DNA of 64,000 bases from SIG701 sp045577175 (GTDB taxonomy: Bacteria; Bacillota; Clostridia; Oscillospirales; CAG-272). The stretch spans positions 10,419 through 74,418 of the forward strand of contig JAZNHT010000022.1 of NCBI GenBank assembly GCA_045577175.1, read 5' to 3'. Under the pieces are notes generated by a model. It saw only the letters and a program-made list of their open reading frames with translations, searched no databases and was not told the origin of the DNA. Positions 1 through 7,376 of the stretch are shown here, piece after piece (the stretch's first letter is position 1; each line of letters starts with the position of its first letter). The translations under genes and the position numbers were made by a program.

Positions 1-1194
1 ATCGTTGCCGATCTCGCGGAGTGTATCGGCGATGAACATCTCACTCTCACCGGACGCGGTACCGTTGCCGATGGCGATCACGTCAATGTCGTACTTGCGG
101 ATGAGGTTTTTCACCACGCGGCGGCTCTCCTCGATTTTCTCCTGCGGCTTCGTCGGATAGATCACGGCGGTGTCGATCACCATGCCCGTCTTATCGACGA
201 CGGCGAGCTTGCAGCCCGTGCGGTAGCCGGGATCGTAGCCGAGGACAGTCTTGCCCTTCAGCGGAGACTGCATGAGCAAATGCTTCAGATTGTCGGAGAA
301 CAGCTTGATCGCGCTCTCGCCGGCAACCTCGGTCAAAGCGGAACGGATCTCGCGCTCAATGGACGGTGCGATCAGTCTGTCGTACGCATCGCACATCGCG
401 GATGCCACATAGCGGAACGCGGGGCTCGCAAAATTCGTAATCACCTGCGCCATGAGGTAGTTGAGGATCACGTCCTTCTCAATCTCGACAGATACACGCA
501 GAATCTCCTCCGCCTCGCCGCGGTTGATTGCCAGAACGCGGTGCGACGGGATACCCGAGAGCTTTTCCGTGTAATCATAATACAGCTCGTAGGTGAGGTT
601 GTCCGCATCCGTCTTTTTGGAGCGAAGCAGGCCGTACTCCATCGTGAGCGCGCGCACTTCCCTGCGGTAATCGGCGTTATCGGAAATCTCCTCCGCGATG
701 ATGTCGCACGCACCTGCGAGTGCCGCCTTTTCATCCGGCACGTCCTTCTCGGGATCGACAAAGCGGGCAGCCGCCGTCATAATGTCGGGATCGTACACGC
801 TCTCCTGCATCATGAGCAGAATCGCAAGCTCCTCCAGACCGCGCTCGCGCGCCACGGATGCTCTCGTCTTTCTCTTCGGACGGTACGGGCGGTAAATATC
901 GTCGATCTCCGTCAACGTCTGTGCGGCGGCAACGGCGGCACGGATTTCGTCCGTGAGCTTGCCCTGCTCGTCGATAAGGGAGATGACCTCCTCGCGTCGC
1001 TTTTCGAGATTTCTGAGGTAGGACAGTCGCTCGGTCAGGTTACGGAGGACTTCATCGTCCAGCCCGCCCGTTGCCTCTTTGCGGTATCGCGCAATAAACG
1101 GGACGGTGTTGCCGTCATCGAGCAGCTTAACCGCCGCCTCTGCCTGTGTCTTGCGGATGCCGAGCTCCGCACAAAGTATGTCGAGAATTTCCAT
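1..1194 (-). CDS. tex: Tex-family S1 RNA-binding transcription accessory protein, 5' part only
   Basis: The first 398 codons are visible; the frame runs open off the left edge. The N-terminus starts MEILDILCAELG and continues with the Tex helical module (TVPFIARYRKEATGGLDDE near residues 30-50). Around residues 325-340 the YqgF/RNase H-like core begins with GYDPGYRTGCKLAVVD, and the last visible residues are IAIGNGTASGESE, a Tex signature. In full-length Tex proteins (about 720 residues) a helix-hairpin-helix and an S1 domain follow; these lie outside the window. Tex binds nucleic acids and affects transcription and RNA turnover in the cytoplasm. No better start is seen than the ATG at 1192-1194. 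Confidence 0.93.
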   Translation of the reverse strand, partial: MEILDILCAELGIRKTQAEAAVKLLDDGNTVPFIARYRKEATGGLDDEVLRNLTERLSYLRNLEKRREEVISLIDEQGKLTDEIRAAVAAAQTLTEIDDIYRPYRPKRKTRASVARERGLEELAILLMMQESVYDPDIMTAAARFVDPEKDVPDEKAALAGACDIIAEEISDNADYRREVRALTMEYGLLRSKKTDADNLTYELYYDYTEKLSGIPSHRVLAINRGEAEEILRVSVEIEKDVILNYLMAQVITNFASPAFRYVASAMCDAYDRLIAPSIEREIRSALTEVAGESAIKLFSDNLKHLLMQSPLKGKTVLGYDPGYRTGCKLAVVDKTGMVIDTAVIYPTKPQEKIEESRRVVKNLIRKYDIDVIAIGNGTASGESEMFIADTLREIGND

Positions 1195-1261
1195 CGCTGT
1201 ATCTCCGTTTCTCTGTCGTAATGTAGTATTGCCGTATTTTTCGGTTTTATCCGTATGTGTA

Positions 1262-1987
1262 TCAATTTTTTTCGGAGCGGCCCGCGCTTCTTTGGAGTGT
1301 GGCTTCCTCCTCCGCCGTCAGAAACCGCCACTCGCCGCGCGCCATCGTTTCATCCAACATCACGCCGCCGAAGGAGATCCGCTCAAGCGAGGTGATCTCC
1401 GAACCGACCGCGTGGAACATCCGCTTGATCTGGTGGAACTTCCCCTCGCGGATCGTGATCGTGCCTGCGGATGCGGGCAGATCACCGTCAAGCGTCACCA
1501 CGGCAGGCTTTGTCACAATATCGCCGATATCCACGCCCTCCTCAAGATGCTGCCGTGCCTCCTCCCCGATCGCCGGGTCGCACGTAAATCGGTACGTTTT
1601 ATCAACGTGATGCTTCGGCGAAAGGAGCTCGTGCCCCAAAACGCCATCATTGGTAATCAGAAGAAAACCGACCGTATCGATATCCAGCCGTCCGCACGGG
1701 AAGAATCCCTTTCGCGCATACTGCGGCGGCAGAAGCTCCATGACGGTGGGACCGCGGTCCTCCGTCGCGCTGACGTAGCCCGTCGGCTTATTGAGCATAA
1801 TATAGGTAAACTTCCGCCATGACACCGCCTCACCGCCGAGCGTGACCGATGCCGTTTCGGGATCGATGTGTACGGACGGATCGCGCACGACGGCACCGTT
1901 TACCGTGACCTCCGATTTGCGAATGCGCTTCGTCGCTTCACTGCGCGTGCACACGCCCGCCTCGGACAGATATTTGTCCAACCGCAA
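1262..1987 (-). CDS. rsuA: RsuA/RluB-type pseudouridine synthase
   Basis: The product is about 241 aa. An N-terminal S4 RNA-binding domain (MRLDKYLSEAGVCTRSEA) is followed by the RsuA catalytic domain, with GRLDIDTVGFLLITNDG holding the catalytic Asp. Members isomerise a uridine of ribosomal RNA (U516 of 16S rRNA for RsuA). I chose the TTG at 1985-1987 because GGGAGG lies six bases upstream and the protein then begins exactly like the family; a second TTG 15 bases further upstream is also open. The gene follows a 33-aa membrane protein by 15 bases, so the two are probably co-transcribed. RsuA versus RluB specificity cannot be decided here. Confidence 0.9.
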   Translation of the reverse strand: MRLDKYLSEAGVCTRSEATKRIRKSEVTVNGAVVRDPSVHIDPETASVTLGGEAVSWRKFTYIMLNKPTGYVSATEDRGPTVMELLPPQYARKGFFPCGRLDIDTVGFLLITNDGVLGHELLSPKHHVDKTYRFTCDPAIGEEARQHLEEGVDIGDIVTKPAVVTLDGDLPASAGTITIREGKFHQIKRMFHAVGSEITSLERISFGGVMLDETMARGEWRFLTAEEEATLQRSAGRSEKN

Positions 1988-2002
1988 GACAGTCCCTCCC
2001 AA

Positions 2003-2104
2003 TCAAAAAATAAGCCAGAGAGCGGCGAACGAGCATAAAAAGATAAACAGTGCCGCAATCCCTGTGAGAAACCCGACGGCGAGATCGAGAAAAAACGGTC
2101 GCAC
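2003..2104 (-). CDS. tiny single-span membrane protein
   Basis: This is a 33-codon ORF with a GTG start and a near-perfect Shine-Dalgarno (GGAGGTGATTTC before GTG). The sequence is a short basic start (VRPFF) and one hydrophobic span ending FAALWLIF. It sits directly upstream of rsuA, 15 bases away, behind a sigma-A promoter and a leader hairpin. No family is recognised. It could be a small membrane protein or a leader peptide that governs rsuA; the strong ribosome binding site supports translation. Confidence 0.6.
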   Translation of the reverse strand: MRPFFLDLAVGFLTGIAALFIFLCSFAALWLIF

Positions 2105-2119
2105 GAAATCACCTCCGTG

Positions 2120-2171
2120 CATAAAAAGAATCTCCGCGGGGAGATACTAACCCCACATCCGCCGTTAGTAT
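2120..2171 (-). promoter_or_regulatory. candidate attenuator leader before the rsuA unit
   Basis: Read on the minus strand, the predicted transcript starts near 2171 with ATACTAAC (2164-2171), which pairs with GTTAGTAT (2144-2151). This is followed at once by ATCTCC-CCGC-GGAGAT (2130-2145) and a run of T (2121-2128), as in an intrinsic terminator. The two hairpins share bases 2144-2145, so they may compete. No known riboswitch family is recognised. Confidence 0.4.
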
Positions 2172-2177
2172 AGAAAT

Positions 2178-2206
2178 ATTGTACCACAAATATGCGCGGA
2201 TGTAAA
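2178..2206 (-). promoter_or_regulatory. sigma-A promoter of the rsuA unit
   Basis: On the minus strand TTTACA (2201-2206) and TACAAT (2178-2183) are separated by exactly 17 bases. Confidence 0.6.
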
Positions 2207-2274
2207 GAAGGGACGGGGGATTTTTCACCGAAACGGGCTCCGTAAAAAAAGTTTTTGAAATTTCAAAAAAAGTG

Positions 2275-2303
2275 TTGACAAAGTAGAAAACAGGTGGTAT
2301 ACT
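2275..2303 (+). promoter_or_regulatory. sigma-A promoter of tRNA-Gln
   Basis: TTGACA (2275-2280), a 17-base spacer and TATACT (2298-2303) lie 11 bases before the tRNA. Confidence 0.85.
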
Positions 2304-2314
2304 ATATACCGCGA

Positions 2315-2388
2315 TGCCGAATTGTGTAACGGTAGCACGACAGACTCTGACTCTGTTTGTTGGGGTTCGAATCCCTATTCGGCAGCCA
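2315..2388 (+). tRNA. tRNA-Gln (anticodon CUG)
   Basis: A full cloverleaf can be drawn: acceptor TGCCGAA/TTCGGCA, D arm with GTAACGGTAGCAC, anticodon stem ACAGA/TCTGT around the loop CTCTGAC (anticodon CTG, reading CAG), and T arm with TTCGAAT. The discriminator is G and the CCA end is encoded (2386-2388). It has its own consensus promoter and a terminator directly after it, so it is a single-gene transcript. The 3' end of this tRNA is repeated downstream (see the repeat entries). Confidence 0.95.
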
Positions 2389-2392
2389 AAAT

Positions 2393-2430
2393 AAAAGACA
2401 CCGTCCCTTGTGGGCGATGTCTTTTGTTTT
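2393..2430 (+). terminator. terminator after tRNA-Gln
   Basis: AAAAGACA (2393-2400) pairs with TGTCTTTT (2418-2425) and is followed by GTTTT. Confidence 0.8.
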
Positions 2431-2441
2431 AATTAATCGAA

Positions 2442-2542
2442 AGGGATTCGAACGGGTCGGTAGTGAATGACAGCCCGGTGGGCTGTCAGAGCCGACCCTG
2501 ACCGAGCGCGTAGGTCGCGCGAGACCGAATCCCTATTCGGCA
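2442..2542 (+). repeat. folded unit ending in a copy of the tRNA-Gln 3' end (unit 1)
   Basis: The unit starts with GGGATTCGAAC (2443-2453), the reverse complement of the tRNA T arm, and ends with GAATCCCTATTCGGCA (2527-2542), identical to the tRNA 3' end. AGGGATTCG (2442-2450) can pair with CGAATCCCT (2526-2534). Nested inside are GGGTCGG/CCGACCC (2454-2460, 2492-2498) and GACAGCCC/GGGCTGTC (2469-2476, 2480-2487), then TGACCGA and a GC-rich hairpin near 2505-2522. No convincing protein-coding signal is present. Confidence 0.7.
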
Positions 2543-2644
2543 GATGGAGCATTTTTGAACGGTGACCGAAGAATTTTGCAAAGCATGACATATAAATCAA
2601 TCCGGAATGCTTTGCAAAATTCGAGACTGAATCCCTATTCGGCA
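2543..2644 (+). repeat. folded unit ending in a copy of the tRNA-Gln 3' end (unit 2)
   Basis: The unit again carries TGACCGA, followed by a perfect 16-bp inverted repeat, GAATTTTGCAAAGCAT (2571-2586) and its complement (2607-2622), with a 20-base loop. It then has CGAGACTGAATCCC and ends with GAATCCCTATTCGGCA (2629-2644). Flanks match unit 1 while the hairpin stem differs completely. Confidence 0.7.
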
Positions 2645-2718
2645 ATACGGAACCATCCTCTCCTACTTTACATCTCTCACCATTCATGCTATACTAAATA
2701 CGGAAAGGCGGTGAATTT

Positions 2719-3234
2719 ATGAAATTAAAATCTCTTGTATCCACCTGTTTTTTTACAGCCGCAAGAATATGGGGATCTGCGTGGTTGGCACTTTTGGCTT
2801 CGCTTATTCCACTATATATATGGAGAGGCACAAACGATGCGTCTCCTGAAAAAGCATTGTTCGTCGAAAACCTGATTCTGTCCGCTTGCGGATTGCTTTT
2901 CGGCTTCGTTATATTAACCCTGCTTCAGTCCAAGGATGACAGCAGCGAACGGCTGAACGGCAGGCAAAGCATCCTGACCGCCTGCTGCTCCACCGGCTTC
3001 TATATTGCAGTTTGGCTTATCGCCTATTTATTTAATCATAATAACATATGGATCGCTGTTAGCGGCTGTTTTTTGGGTCGTATATTTGGCGTAAATGCCG
3101 AAAACCTCCCAACCTTTACCGCCTCCTTGCTTTCTGCGTTGATCTTTGGCACCGTATACACCTGCGCCATTCTTTTAGGAACAAAGAGAGCAAATCGCAG
3201 AAGAAGAAATTTCTTAAAAGAACTGAAAAAATAA
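2719..3234 (+). CDS. hypothetical four-span membrane protein
   Basis: 171 aa with the strong ribosome binding site AAAGGCGGTGA. Hydrophobic segments lie at about residues 13-35, 48-68, 85-105 and 130-155, followed by a very basic tail (TKRANRRRRNFLKELKK), which suggests a cytoplasmic C-terminus. No family is recognised. The gene lies between tRNA-derived repeats (2442-2644 and 3281-3302), so it may have arrived with them; base composition is also more AT-rich than the housekeeping genes. Confidence 0.75.
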   Translation: MKLKSLVSTCFFTAARIWGSAWLALLASLIPLYIWRGTNDASPEKALFVENLILSACGLLFGFVILTLLQSKDDSSERLNGRQSILTACCSTGFYIAVWLIAYLFNHNNIWIAVSGCFLGRIFGVNAENLPTFTASLLSALIFGTVYTCAILLGTKRANRRRRNFLKELKK

Positions 3235-3449
3235 TATCACCCGAAACCGCCATCAAAAAGGCGAAAGGGGCTCAGCCAATGACCGAAAAACCCTATTCGG
3301 CAATACCGCCTCCCGTTGAAAATTCGCCCATTCATCCCACTCTCCGTTGATTTTCCTCCGCCAAACTCCCCCTTAAATCAACCGCCCGTGTCTTGCTTTA
3401 TCCTCTCTCCGATGGTATAATTGTATCATAAAAGAAAAGGAGGCACACC
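3235..3449. other. intergenic region with one more tRNA-end remnant
   Basis: Apart from TGACCGA (3280-3286) running directly into CCCTATTCGGCA (3291-3302), a shortened version of the tRNA-end units without a hairpin, I see only a promoter-like TATAAT-type stretch and the ribosome binding site AAAGGAGG before the next gene. Confidence 0.5.
3281..3302 (+). repeat. minimal tRNA-Gln 3'-end remnant
   Basis: GACCGAAAAA followed by CCCTATTCGGCA, the last 12 bases of the tRNA. As in unit 2, the copy is followed by ATAC. Confidence 0.6.
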
Positions 3450-3847
3450 ATGACCCCCACAGATTTCGGAAGCAGAATTGCTTCCCTCAGAAACGAAAAG
3501 AAACTCACCCAAACAGAGCTTGCGGAAAAGCTGAACGTAAGCACACAAGCAGTCTCCAAATGGGAAACGGGCGCGGGCTTTCCCGACGTGCAAACGATCC
3601 CCGGAATCGCCCGCATATTGGAAACAACGACAGACTATCTTTTCGGCTGTGTAAAAAACAGCAAAAGGTTATGGTTTTCAATGTGCTCGAGGGCGATGGC
3701 GTGTCCACCGGGCGAAACTACCGCAAAAAATACGAAGCGGAGCTGAACGACAACTATTTACTGCAAGGTTGGAAAGTCGTTCAATCCCATCTTTCCAGTA
3801 CCGAAGAAATGACATATATGATGGTCGTGATCGAACGCGACGATTGA
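3450..3847 (+). CDS. XRE-family regulator, interrupted by an apparent -1 frameshift
   Basis: Codons from 3450 give a classic helix-turn-helix (ELAEKLNVSTQAVSKWETG, residues 25-43) ending in DYLFGC. The zero frame then degenerates, while the -1 frame continues sensibly to 3847 with QQKVMVFNVLEGDGVS and a C-terminal domain ending MMVVIERDD, reminiscent of DUF4177-type domains. The switch point is A AAA AAC at 3653-3659, in the codon phase of a -1 slippery heptamer. Read through the shift, the product would be about 132 aa. Either this is programmed slippage, a lost A in a homopolymer (real or sequencing), or an early pseudogene. The ribosome binding site AAAGGAGG precedes the ATG. Confidence 0.7.
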
Positions 3848-3881
3848 CAAAAACAAAAGACGGATCGCACGATCCGTTTTT

Positions 3882-4127
3882 TCATTCGCTCTCAAACAAT
3901 TCCTCCATCGTAATGCCCAAAATCTTCGCAATCACGAAAATCTCCCTGTCCGTCGCACTTCGGAGCTGTCCCTCCAGCTTCGAATAGCTCGTCGGATTCA
4001 TGTCGCAGCCCATCGTCTGTATCCGCGCGATGAAATCCTTCTGCTTGATGCCACGCTCCTTCCTCAGCCGCTCAATATTCCGTCCGACCATGTTCGCGCT
4101 CCCGTATTCCTTTTTGCGAATCTTCAT
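3882..4127 (-). CDS. XRE-family repressor, module 1
   Basis: 81 aa; the Cro/CI-type helix-turn-helix spans about residues 16-75 (NIERLRKERGIKQKDFIARI, then NPTSYSKLEGQLRSATD). The ATG at 4125-4127 follows GGGGGTGA at good distance. It is divergent from a 53-aa SHOCT-like gene, and the shared control region holds two dyads with half site ATTCC, likely its own operators. The product probably represses both directions from the cytoplasm. Confidence 0.85.
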   Translation of the reverse strand: MKIRKKEYGSANMVGRNIERLRKERGIKQKDFIARIQTMGCDMNPTSYSKLEGQLRSATDREIFVIAKILGITMEELFESE

Positions 4128-4157
4128 GCCGTCACCCCCGTTTTTTATTCTTATTTA

Positions 4158-4230
4158 GAATTATATTCCCAAAACCGCTTGACAAAATTCCATTTTGGAA
4201 TTATAATATAAAATAATTCCAAATCGGAAT
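4158..4230 (+). promoter_or_regulatory. divergent promoter with dyad operators, module 1
   Basis: A perfect promoter, TTGACA (4179-4184), 17 bases, TATAAT (4202-4207), reads right. Between and across its elements is AATTCCA-TTT-TGGAATT (4186-4202), and downstream of the -10 is ATTCC-AAATC-GGAAT (4216-4230). GAAT-TAT-ATTC (4158-4168) overlaps a minus-strand TATAAT (4160-4165) that could serve the repressor gene. A repressor bound here would block RNA polymerase. Confidence 0.75.
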
Positions 4231-4247
4231 AAAAAACGAGGTGACAA

Positions 4248-4409
4248 ATGTTCAAACGGATACAAAAATTGCTCCGCCGTCAAAGTCCGGAAATTTCCGC
4301 AGAGGAAGCAGAACGGTTTAGCGAGGCGGAGAGGCGAATACATGCGTACACGCTTTTAAGAAAGCACACGATCACTCCCGAGGAATACGAGGATCTGCTG
4401 CGAAAGTGA
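4248..4409 (+). CDS. small SHOCT-like protein, module 1
   Basis: 53 aa, behind GAGGTGA and the operator-controlled promoter. The product is charged and helical; its C-terminus (LLRKHTITPEEYEDLLRK) has the SHOCT pattern of two short helices around an I-T-x-E-E turn, also seen in the two proteins at 6612-7711. No membrane span. Function unknown; the context suggests it is the target of the adjacent XRE regulator. Its size places it below common gene-calling limits. Confidence 0.65.
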   Translation: MFKRIQKLLRRQSPEISAEEAERFSEAERRIHAYTLLRKHTITPEEYEDLLRK

Positions 4410-4430
4410 GGACACCCGACAGCAAACACA

Positions 4431-4466
4431 AAAAGGACTGCCGCAGCAGTCCTTTTCCCTTTTTTA
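4431..4466 (+). terminator. bidirectional terminator
   Basis: AAAAGGACTGC (4431-4441) pairs with GCAGTCCTTTT (4446-4456), followed by CCCTTTTTT; it also overlaps the end of the convergent glucosidase gene. Confidence 0.8.
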
Positions 4467-6476
4467 TCCCATCATGCTCTCGCCGAGCTGTGTCATCGTG
4501 TACGGCATATCCCCGTTATACATAAACGCGCCCGTCAGGCGGATGTCGCGCGAGGAGGCACCAACGTACACGTCGTACCGTCCGTTTTCCGCCACCCAAT
4601 CGTGCAGAGTCGTATTGTAGTACGAGAGATCATCCGCCGTCAGCTTGAACGAAACCGTGCGGCTCTCGCCTGCCTTGAGGAACACCTTTTCGAACTTCTT
4701 CAATTCCTTAATCGGACGCGGCACGGTGCAAATCGGATCGCCTACGTAAAGCTGAACGACCTCCGCGCCGTCGCACGCCCCCGTATTCGTAAGCGTGAAC
4801 GACACGGTCAGATCATCCGAAACGGTGAGATTGTCATACGCAAATTCCGTGTACGAGAGTCCGTGTCCGAACGGATACAGAATCTCCTCGGGATGCTTGT
4901 CGTAGTATCGGTAGCCGACATCGAGGCGTTCCTTGTATTCGATGAACATTCCGTTGCCCGGGTATTCGAGATCGCGGCGCATACACGTCGGGAACGTCTC
5001 GGACAGCTTGCCCGACGGATTCACAATACCCGTCAGCACATCCGCAATCGCGCCGCCTGCCGCTTCACCGCCAAGCCACATCTCCGCAACAGCATCCGCC
5101 TTCTTCAAAGGCTCGCCGAAGATCAGCGCACCGCCGTTTTGCAGAACGACCGCCGTCTTTTTGCCGGCGCGCTGTACCGCCTGCAGAAACAGCTCAAAAT
5201 TCTGATTCAGCAAAGCCGTGCGTCGGTCGAATTTCTCCGTATCCTCCGATACCATCGATCCCATAAAGAAGAGCACGAGATCGGCATCCGCAACCGCCTG
5301 TACAAGCGCACCCGTCTTCGGCCAGAGCATTTCGGCGGAAAACGAGTCCTTCCTGTACGCTTCAAAATACGCAATCTCCACACCGGGGAGGCGTTTTTTC
5401 AATTCCGCCAGCGGTGAATCCGTATATTCCGCGCGCTGGAGCACCTCGGCTGATCCCTGTCCGCTGACCAGCGGCTTGTCCGCATACTCGCCGACCACGG
5501 CGATTTTTTTGTATTTCTCCGCCGTAAGCGGCAGTACCGCGCCGCTGTTTTTCAGAAGCACCGTGCCGTCCGCGGCGATCTCCTTCGCAATTTCATGCTG
5601 GCGATCGCGGTCGTAGGGGATCAAAGCAGGCTTCTCGCGCAGGACAAAGCGGAGCACACGGCGCACCGCCCGATCGATGTCCTCCATGGTAACCGTTCCT
5701 AAGTCAAGTCCTGCCTGCACGTCTGCGGTATTGGCAGATGTGTACGGCTGACGCATATCCAGTCCTGCGGCAAAGGCGCGCGGTGCATCGTGGACTGCCC
5801 CCCAGTCGGAAACGACCACGCCCTCGTAGCCCCAGTCCTCCTTCAAAATCTCTGTAAGCAGACGGCGGTTTTCCGATGCCCATACGCCGCCGATTTTGTT
5901 ATACGAGCACATAACGGTATCGGGTTCGGATTTCTTCACAGCGATCTCAAACGGCTTCAGATAAATCTCGCGCATCGTTCGCTCGTCCGTCTCAACGCTT
6001 ATGTACTCGCGGTGCTCTTCCTGATTGTTCATGGCAAAATGCTTGAGCGAAGTGGCTACGCCCTTGGACTGCACGCCGGAAATGTAGCCTGCGGCAAGCT
6101 CACCCGCAAGAACGGGATCCTCGGAAAGATACTCGAAATTCCGTCCGCAGAGGATATGCCGCTTTATATTGATGCCGGGACCGAGGAGCGTTCCGATCCC
6201 GTGATGAATACAGTCATCGGCGAGTGCCTCGCCCATTTTGCGTGCAGTTTCCACGCTCCACGTGGAGCCGAGGAGACAGAGATTCGGGAAATGCGTGCAG
6301 TTTTTCTCCGCATCTGCGCGGACACCGTGGGGACCGTCCGCAAAAGCAACCGGCTCAATGCCGAGGTGGGGAATCGGGATTGTACCCATGTTCGGCATCG
6401 GTGCACCGCAGATGAGCTTCGTTTTTTCCTCAAACGTGAGCTCGGAGAGAATTTTCTCGATTTTTTCGTTGGTCAT
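4464..6476 (-). CDS. glycoside hydrolase family 3 beta-glucosidase
   Basis: 670 aa with no signal peptide, so probably cytoplasmic. The N-terminal GH3 barrel includes KHFAMNNQEEHR (near 145-156) and the nucleophile motif VVVSDWGAVHD (Asp near 224). The second alpha/beta domain follows (near 310-520, with VVGEYADKPLVSGQGSAEV) and the C-terminal fibronectin type III-like domain (near 560-660). Members cleave terminal beta-glucosyl or related residues from oligosaccharides. GGGAGGAC precedes the ATG. It is a single-gene unit; no transporter or regulator of sugar uptake adjoins it, so the substrate is unknown. Confidence 0.93.
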   Translation of the reverse strand: MTNEKIEKILSELTFEEKTKLICGAPMPNMGTIPIPHLGIEPVAFADGPHGVRADAEKNCTHFPNLCLLGSTWSVETARKMGEALADDCIHHGIGTLLGPGINIKRHILCGRNFEYLSEDPVLAGELAAGYISGVQSKGVATSLKHFAMNNQEEHREYISVETDERTMREIYLKPFEIAVKKSEPDTVMCSYNKIGGVWASENRRLLTEILKEDWGYEGVVVSDWGAVHDAPRAFAAGLDMRQPYTSANTADVQAGLDLGTVTMEDIDRAVRRVLRFVLREKPALIPYDRDRQHEIAKEIAADGTVLLKNSGAVLPLTAEKYKKIAVVGEYADKPLVSGQGSAEVLQRAEYTDSPLAELKKRLPGVEIAYFEAYRKDSFSAEMLWPKTGALVQAVADADLVLFFMGSMVSEDTEKFDRRTALLNQNFELFLQAVQRAGKKTAVVLQNGGALIFGEPLKKADAVAEMWLGGEAAGGAIADVLTGIVNPSGKLSETFPTCMRRDLEYPGNGMFIEYKERLDVGYRYYDKHPEEILYPFGHGLSYTEFAYDNLTVSDDLTVSFTLTNTGACDGAEVVQLYVGDPICTVPRPIKELKKFEKVFLKAGESRTVSFKLTADDLSYYNTTLHDWVAENGRYDVYVGASSRDIRLTGAFMYNGDMPYTMTQLGESMMG

Positions 6477-6561
6477 ACAAGTCCTCCCGGGGAGATTTTG
6501 TTACTGGGTGCATTGTATCACAAAAACGGCACGCGGTCAAGGTATATGCGAAAATTCAGCC

Positions 6562-6602
6562 AAAAAGACAAAGATGCCGCACCGTAAGGTGTGACATCTT
6601 TG
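6562..6602 (-). terminator. terminator of the SHOCT membrane operon
   Basis: On the minus strand CAAAGATGTCACACC pairs with GGTGCGGCATCTTTG, followed by TCTTTTT. Confidence 0.75.
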
Positions 6603-6611
6603 CAGAAAAAA

Positions 6612-7376
6612 TTATTCCATACTGTTTTTCAAGCATATCATACGCTGCTGCTTGTAATCCTCTTCGGTGAGCTCACCGGAGTCGAACTGACACTTGAGCT
6701 TTTGCAGCTGCTGTGCAAGAGCCTCCGCTTTATCCGTGCGCCCCATTCGCGGCGGCGCATCCGCAAGCGTATGGATACCCATGAACACAAAGCAAGCGAT
6801 AATCACAACGGAGTACAGAATAGAATCCCAGTATACCTGCCAATAGGAAAAATAAGGATAATGCTGCAAGTTATTAACCAAAACCAAAATTCCCCATGCT
6901 GCCAGTCCGAAAAACGGCGCACTGAACCACTTTTTCCACGTCGGATACAGATACGTAAACGCCAGCAGTGCGAGAACCAAAAACAGCTCTACCCAGTTTG
7001 GCCACAAGCTAAAGTAGTACTCCGCATACTCCCAGCCTCTCCACAGAAAATTGCAAACGAGCGATAAAAACCACGCGGCACAACCGAGATAGGCAAACAC
7101 CTTTTTCCGTCCGTACAGTCTCCAGTACGCAAAGAAAAACACAAACAAGCCCCAAAAAACACTCATCAAAAAAAAAGGAAGAGAATCGCTTAGTTTATCC
7201 ATCATGGATTCCATCATGTAATCTTTTCCGTACCACCGAACTTTCCGCGCCCAGTCCTCAAAAAAGCCGTCAAATCGCTGGCTTAAATACGAAATTCCCC
7301 AATACAACCGCAAAATCACGCAAACGGCGGCGGAGATAAGAACGCCGTAATGCAGCACCTTCGTTTTCGTATTCAT
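6612..7376 (-). CDS. SHOCT-domain polytopic membrane protein, module 2
   Basis: 254 aa with about six hydrophobic spans between residues 8 and 205, then a soluble tail with a SHOCT-like motif (LQKLKCQFDSGELTEEDYKQ, near 228-247). The ATG overlaps the stop of the upstream gene by four bases (ATGA), implying translational coupling. Function unknown; SHOCT domains are short oligomerisation segments found on many small bacterial proteins. The pair is transcribed from an operator-covered promoter opposite an XRE regulator. Confidence 0.75.
   Translation of the reverse strand: MNTKTKVLHYGVLISAAVCVILRLYWGISYLSQRFDGFFEDWARKVRWYGKDYMMESMMDKLSDSLPFFLMSVFWGLFVFFFAYWRLYGRKKVFAYLGCAAWFLSLVCNFLWRGWEYAEYYFSLWPNWVELFLVLALLAFTYLYPTWKKWFSAPFFGLAAWGILVLVNNLQHYPYFSYWQVYWDSILYSVVIIACFVFMGIHTLADAPPRMGRTDKAEALAQQLQKLKCQFDSGELTEEDYKQQRMICLKNSME

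Noticed and set aside
2315..2644. A second or third tRNA gene
   Set aside because: Only the 3' end of tRNA-Gln is repeated; no D arm, anticodon arm or 5' acceptor strand accompanies the copies.
2433..2687. 84-codon minus-strand frame with two LPNRDSVS segments
   Set aside because: Arises from the repeated tRNA 3' ends; no ribosome binding site, and structured repeats explain the sequence.
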